Source: Viridothelium virens
Lineage: Eukaryota; Ascomycota; Dothideomycetes; Trypetheliales; Trypetheliaceae
Length of the DNA stretch: 64,000 bases
Direction: 5' to 3'
Assembly: GCA_010094025.1 (NCBI GenBank)
Contig: ML991803.1
Location: 124,001 to 188,000 of the forward strand
Shown: in pieces, positions 10,383 through 23,012 of the stretch
Layout of the letters: each line of letters opens with the position of its first letter
How positions within the stretch are numbered: the first letter of the stretch is position 1
The notes under the pieces: model-generated
Databases searched by the model: none
What the model saw: the letters and a program-made list of their open reading frames with translations, nothing else
What the model was told of the DNA's origin: nothing
Made by a program: the position numbers and the translations under genes

Positions 10383-13300
10383 ATGGCTTCTCAGGACAAA
10401 AAGAGAAAAGCTGACGCTGAGTCCGGTAGCCACGCCGATAAGGCTCTTAAAATTGATCTAGAGACAGAAGACCATCCGGCTACCGCCAAGTCAGCCAATA
10501 CAGCAATACCAACTCATCGAGAAGTTCTTGACAATTTTCTCCTAGTCAACCATGATACTCAGAATCCGGAACATCTTGTCCAGCTCGGGCAGAGTCGCGG
10601 ATTACGATTTCACGGTCTTCTCGAAAACTCAACACTAACCAGATCTTGCGGAGAATTCAGGACCAGTTTGCCAACTCGTACAACACGAGTGCCATATTGG
10701 ATGAGGTTCGGAGATGGAATCCTCAAGCTCCAAAAATTAGAGGGCGCTGGAACGCGATGAACGCACTGGCTCAGTGGGATCTAGGCGTGGAGCAAGATGT
10801 TGAGAGGGCAAGACGGTTGGGAGTCGAGGATCGTGGACCTCTGCCCGAAGACTCATCAAGGGAGGATATACAAGAGCGTTTAGGCAAGGAGCTGGAAGCC
10901 TTCCGCCACCTTTGTCAAAGCCGCGGTCTCGGAGAGCCCGACGTCCTCAGGCATGCCCTTGACCTCACAGAGATGCCGTTCCTCACCAGTTCCATTTTGG
11001 CTCTGGGTCTGCCTGTTCCAGCTCAAGTCGAGGACGCTCGTAACCTCCTCCAACAATGGGACATCCAAAGCGGAAAGGACCTTCAAACGCTTGGTCTGGA
11101 TCCAGAACTACTTGAACGCGAAGGCAGACCCCAGGTGTGGAGCCGTATTGTCGAAGCCTGTGGATCTGTGCTCGAGCAGGCAACTGCTCGGGGATACAAC
11201 GTTGACACCAGCACACGTGTGTATGAACTTGTTCGCATGCTGACGACCAGCATCATTGGAGATGGATATGAAGATTTGGTTGAAGCATGTCACCGGGTGG
11301 GGTTAAAAGCCGACGTCGAATCGTGCGATCTTAGGAAAAGATTGATAGATCACGAAAGGAGGATCCTTCTAGTGCGTTGTTCTCAAGGAACTGAGCAGGT
11401 GCATGCACTGGAGACTCTCAACGCTTTCGAGGGCACATCTGCGAGGTTTTCACCAAAACCAGCGTCTCCTAGAGTGCCAGCCCCTCAAATTGCACCCGTT
11501 TCCACCAAGGTTACTTCCGCCTACCCCGAATTAGGTATCGCTGCTGTTGATGAGGAGCCTTTCTCTCATTCTGCTTATCTCCAAGGCTTGGGCAACGAAC
11601 CAGCAAGCATCTACCAACAAAGTCGTCCAGAGTCTAGATCAGATAGCAACAACTCACTCTTCGACACTTTCGCCGCTGCATTCTTTCACGACCCGAATAA
11701 AGGGGCGTGGGTCCAGAAGGAAGCCCAGGAGATCTTTCACTTGGCTCTCTTCGGTCCGACTAGGTTCGTAGGAGGAGGCTGGAACTATGTGCGGCGCGTA
11801 CGACATGATTGGTACAGAGAATTCAATCAAAAGGCGGCCGCTTTTGGAGGTGTAAGTCTATGGGCTCAACTCTGGGATAAACAGCCCAGCACCATGGAAA
11901 TGGTTCAACTACTTGCCGACATATACCACATCCAGCTTGTCGTTCACTTCAGAACCAAGGATCATTACTGGGACATGGTAGCTCGAGGGCCGACGCAGCT
12001 TGAAGGCGCAAGAAAGCAGATCCATCTTATTCATTGGCGAGATGAAGACATCTGGACGGTTGCAAGACGAGTGACTCCTGGAGATACGTGGCTCGCAAAC
12101 TTCCCCAATCATCCACTTTCTCTAATGCCTCTGATCCCCGCGCCAAATTTCACAGACGGACTTCGTCCTGTACCACTAGCGAGGAACCCGAGCCGTGGTT
12201 GCGAGGAAGACTACCAGCTGGAAATGAATGATCCACCCCGTCTTCCTCCAGGTCCCACAGTTCAGGAAGGCCTCAGCGATGATGAGGATGGCGATGGCCG
12301 CAATGGTAGGGAAGAAGAAAAACTCGGTGATGCCGGTGAGGCCAATCGTCGCGCTATAGAGAGCTGGGCCGCCCATGTTTCTTCTAGAGAATCGGGCACG
12401 GATTCCAAACTGGACGAAGGGATTGAAGACAAACCCGCTGATAGAGCTACGATCAGTAAAGATCAGGGAGGGGAGAGTTTAAAGCCAGGTGATAACATGA
12501 GGGATACTAATCCCCAAGAACATATGGATTTGGGAACCTTGCGTAGTGGGATCGAGCCAACAGAAGCCTCTGAAATCGAAAAGTGGGATGATTCTGAGAG
12601 ACCCCCAGTGGAAAGGGAGATACAGGAGGAACAAGAGGCGCTGGGATTTCAAGCTGATACTGAGCATTTTGAAGAGAATACCGAAGTAAAAGACCAAGGA
12701 CGTGGTGGTAACGGCGATGAAGCACACCTGAACCAGCGCCATCATAGTGTAGTGGAAGAACAGGAATCTCCGCCGCAGGAAGAGCCGCGGGAATCGCAGT
12801 ATCCTCGCTCACTCTCAGACCCGCTGAGCTACTCAAGTACCAGTGGACCACGCATTCCAGGTCTCAGCTTGCTGAATGGCACTGACGAGGAGCCCTCCTC
12901 CAAAGCCGCTCCTCTCGAAGGTTCAGGACACACCTTCAAAGTTCCCTCCCCTTCGGAAGACGAACTGTTTCAAGAGATGAAGGAAGCCCCATCCTTGATT
13001 GAGCAAGCCTCGACCCAGGAATCCCACAACAGCAGATCCAGCGCGCCAAGCCCAGAGCCCGACCATCCCAGCCGGTACGAACGACAGCGCTATGCAGGCG
13101 AAGCCACCTTTGACGACGGAGCAATTCGCTTCCAAGGCCAGAGAGTGCCCCTCCACGACGAGGATAATCCATCTGAAAATGCCATCCAAAGAGACGGCCG
13201 TGTCGCAGAGGAAGACGAAGAAAATGGTGATGAGACACCTTGCACCTTGGCCGATTCCATTGAAGATGACGGTCGAACGGGCTATGCGGAGGACCTCGAG

Positions 13301-13492
13301 GATCCGCTGGACGACTGGCAAGATCGTACTCCGAGGACGCAGGAGCGTATGAATCTGGCCCGGTCACCGTTGCAGAGAGAGTTGCCTGTAGATGCATATG
13401 GCGACGATGGGTTTGGTGCACAAGAGTATGCGACGGGCCAGAGTGGAGAACATGAGAGCGAGGCGGGCTATGATAGTCTTTTTGGCGATTAG
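10383..13492 (+). CDS. Large uncharacterised protein with OTU-like domain and acidic tail
   Basis: A start at 10383 (MASQDKKRKADAESG) opens a frame that runs to about 10600; the long frame begins by about 10625 and continues without interruption to 13492 (over 940 codons). Between them three frames are partly open, so there is either an unrecognised intron or one or two single-base shifts. The first 650 residues look globular. Around 11625-12070 the pattern SDSNNSLFDTFAAAFF, followed about 120 residues later by IHLIHWRDEDIW, resembles the start and end of an OTU cysteine-protease fold, but the usual catalytic Cys (DxxxCLF) reads Ser. The C-terminal ~450 residues are acidic, Pro/Ser/Glu-rich and probably disordered. 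Function unknown; the OTU call is inference. Confidence 0.6.
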
Positions 13493-13994
13493 CTCAGACC
13501 AAAACCTAAAATCACGCGAGCCTTTCGCAATAGTGGGAAATTTAAAGAGGAAACAATGGTACGAGTGCAACGAGACTGTAGCCGAGTAGTTACGTAACTT
13601 TCAAGCTCCTATTAATCATGAATTTCTTTCCTCCTCTTCTTTCTTCGATTTGCGGAAAGAATTTTTCAGGGGCCGGATTTTTGGGTCGATCAATATGGTT
13701 CATGGAAGAGCCTACTGATCACTGAGCAAACACCAGCTGCTGCTATATCAGTCACAAAGGTCATACTTCTGATGACTTGTCACTGAAATACAAAGGATTG
13801 AGACTACCGCTCCATAGGTAATTCGTAGTCTTGAAAAAGTCATCAAAATGCGGAACCTGCCGGAAGAACCCGCCATCCAGCCAGGGTATATCAAGATACT
13901 CAATGCGCCAAACGCTAACCATTCCACAATGCGTCGAACGACTTGGCAATCGCCAGGGGCGCTTCCTTTCCAACGCCGAAGCAGTATGCAACGT
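13493..13994. other. Convergent 3' intergenic region
   Basis: Holds the 3' ends of the OTU-like gene (plus) and GCN5 (minus). Small frames here have no motif. Nothing else seen. Confidence 0.5.
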
Positions 13995-15409
<1,415 letters not shown>

Positions 15410-16940
15410 CTTTGCGAGGGTTGCGATTGCCGCATCGCTTTATCCGGGTGCGGCAGCGGAGTGAGGAAGCTGTAAGCTTTCTAATTCCGGTGAGGATCAT
15501 GGTATTGTCACATTCTGCTCAGCGACACCGCCCTGGAAACATCGTTAGCCGCAAGCGGACTGGTGAGGGTGAGAAGTGCACGTGCCTATCTCTCCTCTCA
15601 TACCCGCCCCGCCCCGCTCAGCTGGAGAGCTCAAGAATTCAAGGATGACACTCGATGCCAGATGCTTGAACTATCCAACTTTACTCATCTCCCATCATGA
15701 GTGTCATCTCATGGCACTCAAAGCATGTCCTCACATTGTACTGTTGGAGAAAGGAGATCGAACCCACGCCTAGGGTTATTTGACCTAGCTTTTCTCCAAT
15801 AGCTTGATCCTTGGTAGCTTTGCATTGCATCAAATGCTACGAACCCCATTCTAGGCAAAGTGAACGAGTCGGTCCGTACATATTCTTGTCTAGACCAAGG
15901 TGAGGTTCTGCTCTGGTAGACAGCAGACCTACTGGCGAGAAGTCCCAACCCCCAATTAGGAGCTCATCCTGGCATCGTTTCGATGCCATACATCTAATGG
16001 GGTATCATTGACCTCGATTTGAGAATCCAGGAACCGGGCGCACGTGGAGCACGAAACCAGCTCAAGCGCTCGGACTTTCTAATGAGGGTATGACTTGGGC
16101 TTTGATCATGTTCCAGGTAGTGAGGCGGAAGCTCTAAGAGCGCCTTCCATTGACGATTGCTGACAGGTCTCATGAAGAGGAGTCATGCCTAACAACACCG
16201 CCGCTGGCGTTGAAGTCTAGGGAGATATGAAAACCTACCCTACATTACCCATTGCATCACTGTGATTCTGGATCAAAGTTGCAAGTCCGCTAGGAACATC
16301 TGCCCAAAGCCAGAAACAAAGCAATACGTTGTGATGATATGCCTGCAATGCACGACTATGACTACTTGATCGCCACGCAGCTTGGCAATGGTGTAACGTA
16401 AATAGGGGTCCCGAAACGGGGGATCTGAGACTTTCGAGCGTGTTTCCAAACGTTTCGCGCAGTAGTCACTGCACACGACGAAGTCTTTCAACGAGCCGGC
16501 TTGCTGTAGTATTTTGTAAAGCCGGAAAAGGCAAGAGGTACTCCATGTGATGCATGCCACCTAAGAAGCCACGGTACGACAGGTGACAGGGGCCTAATTT
16601 TCGCCAAGAAGCGACATCACGGCTCAGCAATATCGAAAGATCCAAGACAGGAACCATCGATTGGGAAATGTTCTCTAGGAAATATTGGTTTGGACCAGAA
16701 GCTTTTTGTTGTGCAAAATCACAATTTATTTCTTACGACAAACTTCAACATGACAGAGTACCTGTAGAAGTCCGAAGGGATGTCATACTTGACGCGTCAC
16801 AGCGCGTAATCCTTGCAAATGACGTACATGTAAACAAGCGGAAAGTGTTCCTTGGGAACTCCCATCTCTCGTCTCTACTTATCATTGGCCATGTTCATTC
16901 GCATTCATTACAACTACTAGAGACGATTGTAGTAGAGACA
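15410..16940. other. 1.5-kb intergenic stretch upstream of GCN5
   Basis: Contains the GCN5 promoter on the left and the former promoter of the decaying gene on the right. A frame open from 16668 runs into that gene but has no coding character before 16941. The only structure noticed is the tRNA-like hairpin at 15744-15799. Confidence 0.45.
15744..15799 (-). other. tRNA-like hairpin lacking a D-arm
   Basis: Perfect 9-bp inverted arms (TTGGAGAAA at 15744-15752, TTTCTCCAA at 15791-15799) enclose, read on the minus strand, a CTAGG/CCTAG stem with a 9-nt loop and then a T-loop-like GGGTTCGATC. The acceptor-like and anticodon-like stems are placed as in a tRNA, but there is no D-arm and the T-stem pairs poorly. 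Could be a tRNA relic or chance; not called as a functional tRNA. Confidence 0.3.
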
Positions 16941-18316
16941 ATGCCGCGCGCAAAACGCACCATAGAAGACGCCGACGCCAACGCCAACGCCGCTGCGCCG
17001 GCTCCCAAATCGGCAAAGGGTACCAAGAAGCGAGCTGGCAAAGAGAAAGAAAATCTGCTAGAGAGCGATCGAGCTCAAGCTCCCTCTAATGAACCAGAGG
17101 TAGTCCAATTTCCATCTACTCACTCTGCCTTTCATCATCTGCGATATCAATCTAAACAAGACCAGCCAACAACGACAGAGGATCCGTTCGAATATATAAC
17201 GTTCTGCCGACCCTATTATGATTTTGAGAGAGAAAACAATCTCAAGATGGAAGAAGGTAAAGACGGGGTACTTGGTGAGGATGAACTCTGGAAGTATTAT
17301 ATCAAGAAGTCGAAATGCGGCGAAGACGACTGCATGTGTGGGAAACCTCTTAGGGAGAACCCCGACTGGACTTGGTTCACCACGCGCAAAGCGTGGCAAA
17401 TGCGGGATGACCTGAAGTGCGAAGCCGACTTTCGACATCCGGATTATTTTGATATGTATGTCTATAACGACTTCGCTGGTTATGGGATACAACAAGTGAT
17501 CGAAAACACGGTGAGTCTCATGTGATCTTCACTATGATCCGCCATGCGTCAACCCTGCCTCTTGGTCGGAATGCTTGCTAAGATAACGGATAGCTGGTTG
17601 CATTCAACACTGAGTACACGAAGAAAAATCCCTCGCTGAATGAGCTTTGGGCAATCATTGAGGCACTCGGTCACTGACTTGTCCGTTATCCGATATGGCC
17701 TTGGGCAAGTAAGATACTGCTATGTAAAAATCAAGCACATCTTAGCTGACATTATCGTAGACTTGGACGACGGTGACCGAATGTTCAAAACCTTGGACAT
17801 GATCGGATGTGCCGCCCTCTCTATGCTTAACCGCTTGGATCTGGCAGGCAAGCTCAAGCCTAACTCTGAATTCAAGGATATTGCCTTGGTCATATCAGTG
17901 TTCCTTCTTTTTGCCGAGAAATTTGAGGATAACCTTCTAGATTTTGACATTGATGAATTTTGGCACCAGCATCTTGCCTCGTATGTGAAGCGGAACAGCA
18001 TTGCCATGACCGGTGTTGCTGGCATTGAGAAAAAGGTAGCGGAGTTGGAAGAGACGATTGACGAAGATACACCATTTATCAAAGGCAACCCGGAGCCCGA
18101 CCAATGGAATTGGAAGAACAATGTATGTGCCTTGTTTCGAGCTTCTGTTCTCCCTCCCTCAGATAGCGGATGCTAATCAAACCGTCCTGTAATTCAAAAA
18201 AATGGGGCCAGGGCTTGGTGGACAGTCTTGCAACATCACCAAATGGACGTCAAAAAAAAAGAAAGGAGTACAACTTTGATAACAAAGACCCGGTAATATG
18301 GTGTTGCGGGACGTAA
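16941..18316 (+). pseudogene. Decaying copy of an uncharacterised fungal gene family
   Basis: Exons 16941-17510, 17594-17708, 17761-18122 and about 18194-18316 encode an acidic, Trp-rich protein beginning MPRAKRTIEDADANANAAAP. It resembles a family of hypothetical proteins I remember from Dothideomycetes, with the pieces FCRPYYDFERE, ENPDWTWF, DYFDMYVYNDF, LDDGDRM and GPGLGGQ. Three separate defects are visible. An in-frame TGA at 17675-17677 stands where HW would be expected. The last intron has a good branch site (TGCTAAT) but ends CTGTAA instead of CTGTAG before TTCAAAAAAATGGGG. A run of nine A at 18252-18260 puts the final exon out of the frame that would read KEYNFDNKDP. Two defects look like G-to-A changes. 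Assembly error could explain one, hardly all three. Function unknown. Confidence 0.65.
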
Positions 18317-19131
18317 TGCTTTAGCGCCAGTACATTTTGGGGATCGTCCGCTCATCCTTTGGGATGCTTATCACCCTTATACCAGTCTATCCTCCAAAGA
18401 CTACCATTATGATAAGATCTGCAAATGCATGTAGCGTCTGTGGAGTACATCGTCCATGCATGTGCAAGGGGGTTGCATAAGCGAAAGGGCCCCCCAACCC
18501 TCTTCTGCTCAAATTCCCCGCTAAACTTTGGTGTTTCTTCGGATGAGACTATTCTGTCGCTACTATTTGACTTATCTACTAGCTGCTATGGGCGTAGTAT
18601 TTTGGGGAGAGGGCAACTGGATCGACCGATGTACTTACCATTACAGTCAAAACCTCTATCGCTTGTAAATCCATAGCTCGTGAAGATGCCGCCACGATAA
18701 TGCAATACGATAATGGTCAGGAAGACTGACGTGAGCACACCCTCGGCAGCCGCACATCTGGGTCGAGGACCAGCTTGACAATTCGGCGATGCCGTTCCCT
18801 TGGACCATGAGGAATTCCTATCCTTAAGACAACGCCGAGGGTTGTGAAAATTCTTCATATGATTATCACTTCTTTGGACAACATTCTCTCAATTAGCTCG
18901 AGGTCACTTACCAATGCTGTCGCCCTCAGCGCGGACGTAGCATCCTTCGGCTCTGCCTTCCGCTCATGTGCGGCTCAGAATCAGCTGTAGCATCTGTAAA
19001 TAGGATAACCACTCCGTCGAAAGGAGGTAAGCCGAGTCTTGTGAGCTGAAAGGTCTTTTATCTATATAAGCTTGGGGTAGCCTAATTCTCCGCCTTGGAG
19101 TTTTTGCACCGGAAATTTTACATTTCTCATC
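18317..19131. other. Intergenic region, promoter of small secreted protein gene
   Basis: No gene recognised. Short frames lack motifs. A TATA element near the right end belongs to the gene starting at 19132. Confidence 0.5.
19073..19080 (+). promoter_or_regulatory. TATA box of the secreted DPBB gene
   Basis: TATATAAG lies about 52-59 bp before the ATG at 19132, followed by a pyrimidine-rich leader with CATTTCTCATC immediately before the ATG. Position and sequence fit a core TATA element of a strongly regulated fungal gene. Confidence 0.5.
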
Positions 19132-19977
19132 ATGCGTTTCATCAGCACCGCTGCCGTGGCATTGACCTTGACACAAGTCCGCGCCTGTACGCGATGCCCG
19201 CATCCGGGCAATTTTGAGGGTAATGGTAAGGGTTGATGAAGAATGTGTAAGGTTCACTAAGTGAAAAAGGGTGTGCTGATCTCCTTTGTTTACCTGTAGT
19301 GACTTTGTTCGCCAACCCAGCTGGAGGCCGTTGCGGACTCGAAGATACTCCAGCTGGTGCGAACTATGCGGCAGTCCCTGCGCAGTTCTTTGACCCTCCT
19401 GAGTAAGTTCGTCTTGGTGCTAGGCGATGACAATATGAGACTTTCGCTCGTATTTCTTCTAAGAGCAACCTTTAGTGAGGCACCCTGTGATGAGCCTCTG
19501 AATGTCACCAATCCCGGTAATTAATCCCTTTTCCGACGTTCATGTAAGCGTTGTTTTTGAAAAATTGGTCGAAATCTCAGAAACCGGCGAATTAATCACT
19601 GCCATCGTCGTCGGCCAATTCACAACAACCGATACGGAAGATCTTCAGTTGTCCGCCCAAGGCCTCGCTGCACTATCACCAGGTATGTGGGATCCGCATG
19701 AGAGTCGAAAGGATTTTTTTTGCTCCGTTTTTTGCTAAGACTTGAACTAAGATGGTGATGTCACTACCGTGATTTGGACTTTTCAGTAGAGCCGCGGCGG
19801 CAAGGAAGGTCAAACACTTTATTTCGCCACATGGAAAGGAGATCAAACAAGAAGATCCTCATTAGGAAATCAGGCTTACGGTTTGGTTATCTCGGGCGAT
19901 CTAAGAGAAAAGACCTTCCAGTATTTCACGAAGCTACAGCTACCATCGATGAGATAATGATCAGCATTTTAATTTAG
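19132..19977 (+). CDS. Small secreted double-psi beta-barrel (expansin/RlpA-like) protein
   Basis: Exons 19132-19225, 19300-19402, 19476-19516, 19581-19682 and 19787-19977 give about 176 residues. A signal peptide (MRFISTAAVALTLTQVRA) is followed by a Cys-bearing mature start. The pattern of GGRCGLEDTPAGANYAAVP, then APCDEPLNV and finally DLQLSAQGLAAL matches the double-psi beta-barrel found in expansin-like and RlpA proteins of fungi, many of which are wall-active or effectors. Three introns have clean GT-AG borders. The last exon is uncertain: in the predicted frame it is basic (EPRRQGRS), while another frame over the same DNA reads GGKEGQTLYFATWKGD, which looks more protein-like but does not splice in phase. 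No enzyme function should be assumed. Confidence 0.6.
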
Positions 19978-20881
19978 AATTGAAATGCATCACAAAAGCT
20001 TGGAGTTAGCGCATGAGTGAAACGGCTCGTACCGCTGCAGAGTGCCGTGCCACACGTGCGTAGGATGTACAGCAATGCGGACATACAGTACTCTGGTGCT
20101 CTAATGCATGGAGGAACTCGTTGAGTGGAAACAAAGCGCGGAGCAACTATCATCACCGATCAGAAGCATCACAAATCTTGCCAAGCGGCTGCTCAACACC
20201 CAATTCTGAGAATCTGGCATGCCATTGATTCGCACGTAAATAATCGCAGAGCAGGCCAAAGGGCGATACGGACGAATAGAAGAATCGGGGAGATTATTAG
20301 GCCGACTGGCAAGGGGCTGAGTCATCCTGCGCATCTTCAAGCTTGAAAAGTCTGGGTGTGATTCGTTCCTTCGCATAACGACCTCTGTGACTAGAGAAGC
20401 AGAGGCAAGGCCTCTGCGTCCCAACCGAAACTCATTAGGGCGGCGTTACACTACGACTCACTCAGCGCATCCAGCACCCCGAAACCCGGCCTGACTGTTG
20501 TGCCCGCGCGAATGCCATTGCAATTTTCTTCCGAGCAGGCAGAAAGTAGGGTGCGTGTGGCACCATGATTCGGTCACCTGGGACCGGAGACGTGATGACC
20601 ATGACATCTCCGTTTCTGTTTCCCCGTCTCAAATTCGTGGTTGGTATCTTGGATATATAGATGGCTGAGTGAGGAGTGGGGCGAATAGGCGATTGTCCTG
20701 TCACCATTGTTTACCTGGAGAATGCTCATCATACCAATGTTACGAAAGTGAAAACCACTTTGCAGCAGTGTACAGATCAGTCAAAGAGTTTAATTAGTTG
20801 GCAATTTCTTTTACCATCAATCACCGCGCACGTGAAAGGCTTCCGCAATTACTGCCGACAGAAAGTCTTCGACGATCGAAC
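19978..20881. other. 0.9-kb intergenic region upstream of MFS gene
   Basis: No gene recognised. It should contain the promoter of the transporter starting at 20882; a TATATAGATGG word occurs about 230 bp upstream of it. Nothing else seen. Confidence 0.45.
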
Positions 20882-22748
20882 ATGTCGTCGACTCCAGTAG
20901 CAGAGCCGGAACCAATGCAAAAAGAAACAGAGACACACACGAACTCAGAAAATGAAGCTGTGGCTGAAGGATCAGATGATGGGAATCGCTCGTCGTCGCC
21001 CTCTCCCTCGGCCTCGCCCTCGCCCTCAGAGAAGGAGCACCGGGAACAGGTCAGGGCAGCCGAAGATTTCAATCCAAACTGGAGATTCAAGATGGCCTTC
21101 GTCTCCCTGTGTATACTTACATTGATGGTTGCTCTTGATGCAACTTCCATCTCTGTCGCGTTACCCGTACGTTACACCCGTCCAGCGCCTCCTCCTTCTC
21201 CTCCTAAAGCTGGCTTCAGACCAATGCTAACAGTCACAGATTATGGCTGAAAAGCTCGGCGGATCCGCCATCGAGGCCTTCTGGGCGGGCACCTCCTTCC
21301 TGTTGACCTCGACTGTCTTCCAACCCGTCGTCGGCTCCTTCTCGCACATCTTTGGTCGCAAGCCGCTCGTCCTGATCTCTATGATCTTTTTCGGTGCGGG
21401 CGCAATTGTCGCCGCTGTCGCCAACGACTTCACCATTATCTTGATTGGTCGTAGCTTGCAAGGCATCGGTGGGGGGGGCATTATGGTCCTGACTGAGATA
21501 GTCGTCACTGATCTGGTACCGTTGCGACTACGAGGGAAGTGGTTCAGTTTCATCAGTTCCATGTGGAGCGTTGGCACTGTTACTGGTCCATTGCTCGGTG
21601 GTGGATTCGCCCAAAATGTGAGCTGGCGATGGATCTTCTGGATCAATTTGCCATTCCTAGGTGCTGGAGCCTTCTTCGTTATTGTGTTCCTCAGTCTTGC
21701 ATTCCGTGTGAGCAGCTTCAGAGAAAAATTGCGTCGCGTGGATTGGATCGGACTGGTTCTCTTCATTGGATCTACAACAGGTTTCCTGATACCCGTCACC
21801 TGGGGTGGCGTCATGTACCCTTGGAATTCCTGGAGGACGTTAGTGCCGCTCATCGTTTGTGCAGTGGGTCTAATTGTTTTCGTCATCCATGAGGAGTACT
21901 GGGCACCGGAACCACTGATTCGAACCTCTGTTTTCAAAAACCGCACCGCCGCAGCCACATATCTGCAAACTTTCTTGCACGGTATCATTCTCTGGTGCGT
22001 GCTGTACTATCTGCCGCTATATTACGAAGCCGTCAAAGGGTATTCACCCATTATCAGCGGAATTGCACTCTTTCCTGAATGCTTCACAACCGCGCCAGCT
22101 GCAGTCGTGGCGGGCACAGTCGTCGCAGTCACTGGTCGTTTCCGCTGGGCAACCTGGTCTGGCTGGACAATTCTGACTATCGGCAGCGGCCTGTTGATCC
22201 TCCTTCATGTTGACACTAGCATCCCAGCTTGGATCTTTTTGAACTTGTGCTCAGGCCTCGGCGCGGGCATTCTATTTCCCTCTATGGCAATGGGTGCCCA
22301 GGCTAGTGCCACGAGTGCAGACCAGGGATATGCAGCCACTATGTTTGCCTTCTTCCGCGCTTTCGGAAATGCAGTCGGTGTCGCTATTGGAGGGGTCATT
22401 TTCCAAAACCAAATTGAAAAGCGGTTGTTGACATATCCTCTTCTTGCAGCCAACGCGCAGACATACTCGCGAGACGCTAGCGGATTGGTCCAGATCATAA
22501 AAGCAATGCCAGATGGCTCGCCCGAGAAATATCAGCTCCGAGAGGCCTATACCTGGGCTTTGAAGTATGTCTGGATTGTATTGTGTGTCTTGTCGGGGAT
22601 TGCTTTGATCTCTACTCTTTTCGTCAAAGGTCTTCCACTTGATCGCGCCCTCGAGACGGAGCAGGGTTTTAAGGATAAGGAAAAAGCTGGCGATGAAGAG
22701 AAAACTATAGAGGAAGAGAAGACTATAAAAGAAGATACGCAGGTATAG
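20882..22748 (+). CDS. MFS drug:H+ antiporter, 14-TM (DHA2) type
   Basis: Plasma-membrane or vacuolar exporter driven by the proton gradient. Exons 20882-21166 and 21240-22748 give 597 residues. A ~75-residue acidic, Ser-Pro-rich cytosolic N-tail precedes TM1 with LMVALDATSISVALP (motif D1 of drug antiporters). Further motifs are FGRKPLVL in loop 2-3 (motif A, shortened), RSLQGIGGGGIM (motif B) and VGTVTGPLLGGGF (motif C of exporters). Hydrophobic segments continue to a charged Lys/Glu-rich C-tail. The intron (21167-21239) is GT-AG. Length and motifs fit the TRI12/azole-resistance type family. Substrate unknown; no adjacent biosynthetic core gene suggests one. It ends 264 bp from the convergent RMD5. 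Confidence 0.9.
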
Positions 22749-23012
22749 GAAATAGCGACAATTGGGAAGGCGCGAGCTACCTAAGCGTGTGTGCATGTCA
22801 CTGCATTTAAGGGAGTTGGACGAGATTTAATGCCACGAATGAAAATAATGTATATAGACATGAGAATATAAGCCTAGGCTGCATCTCCATTCACAAGCCG
22901 TAAACTTCACTAACTTCATCTGTCCTTTGAAGTGGTTAGAATGCTGCTTGAACGCCTTTCGATGCAAGATCACGGAACGGAACAGACGGTCTTGCGTCAC
23001 GAGCTGGGTATA

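Noticed and set aside
12507-13421. Hydrophobic minus-strand frames of 88-161 codons
   Set aside because: Antisense of the acidic tail of the OTU-like protein, where reversed Asp/Glu codons mimic membrane segments.
21227-21988. 253-codon minus-strand frame
   Set aside because: Antisense shadow of the MFS transporter; composition is that of reversed membrane-segment codons.
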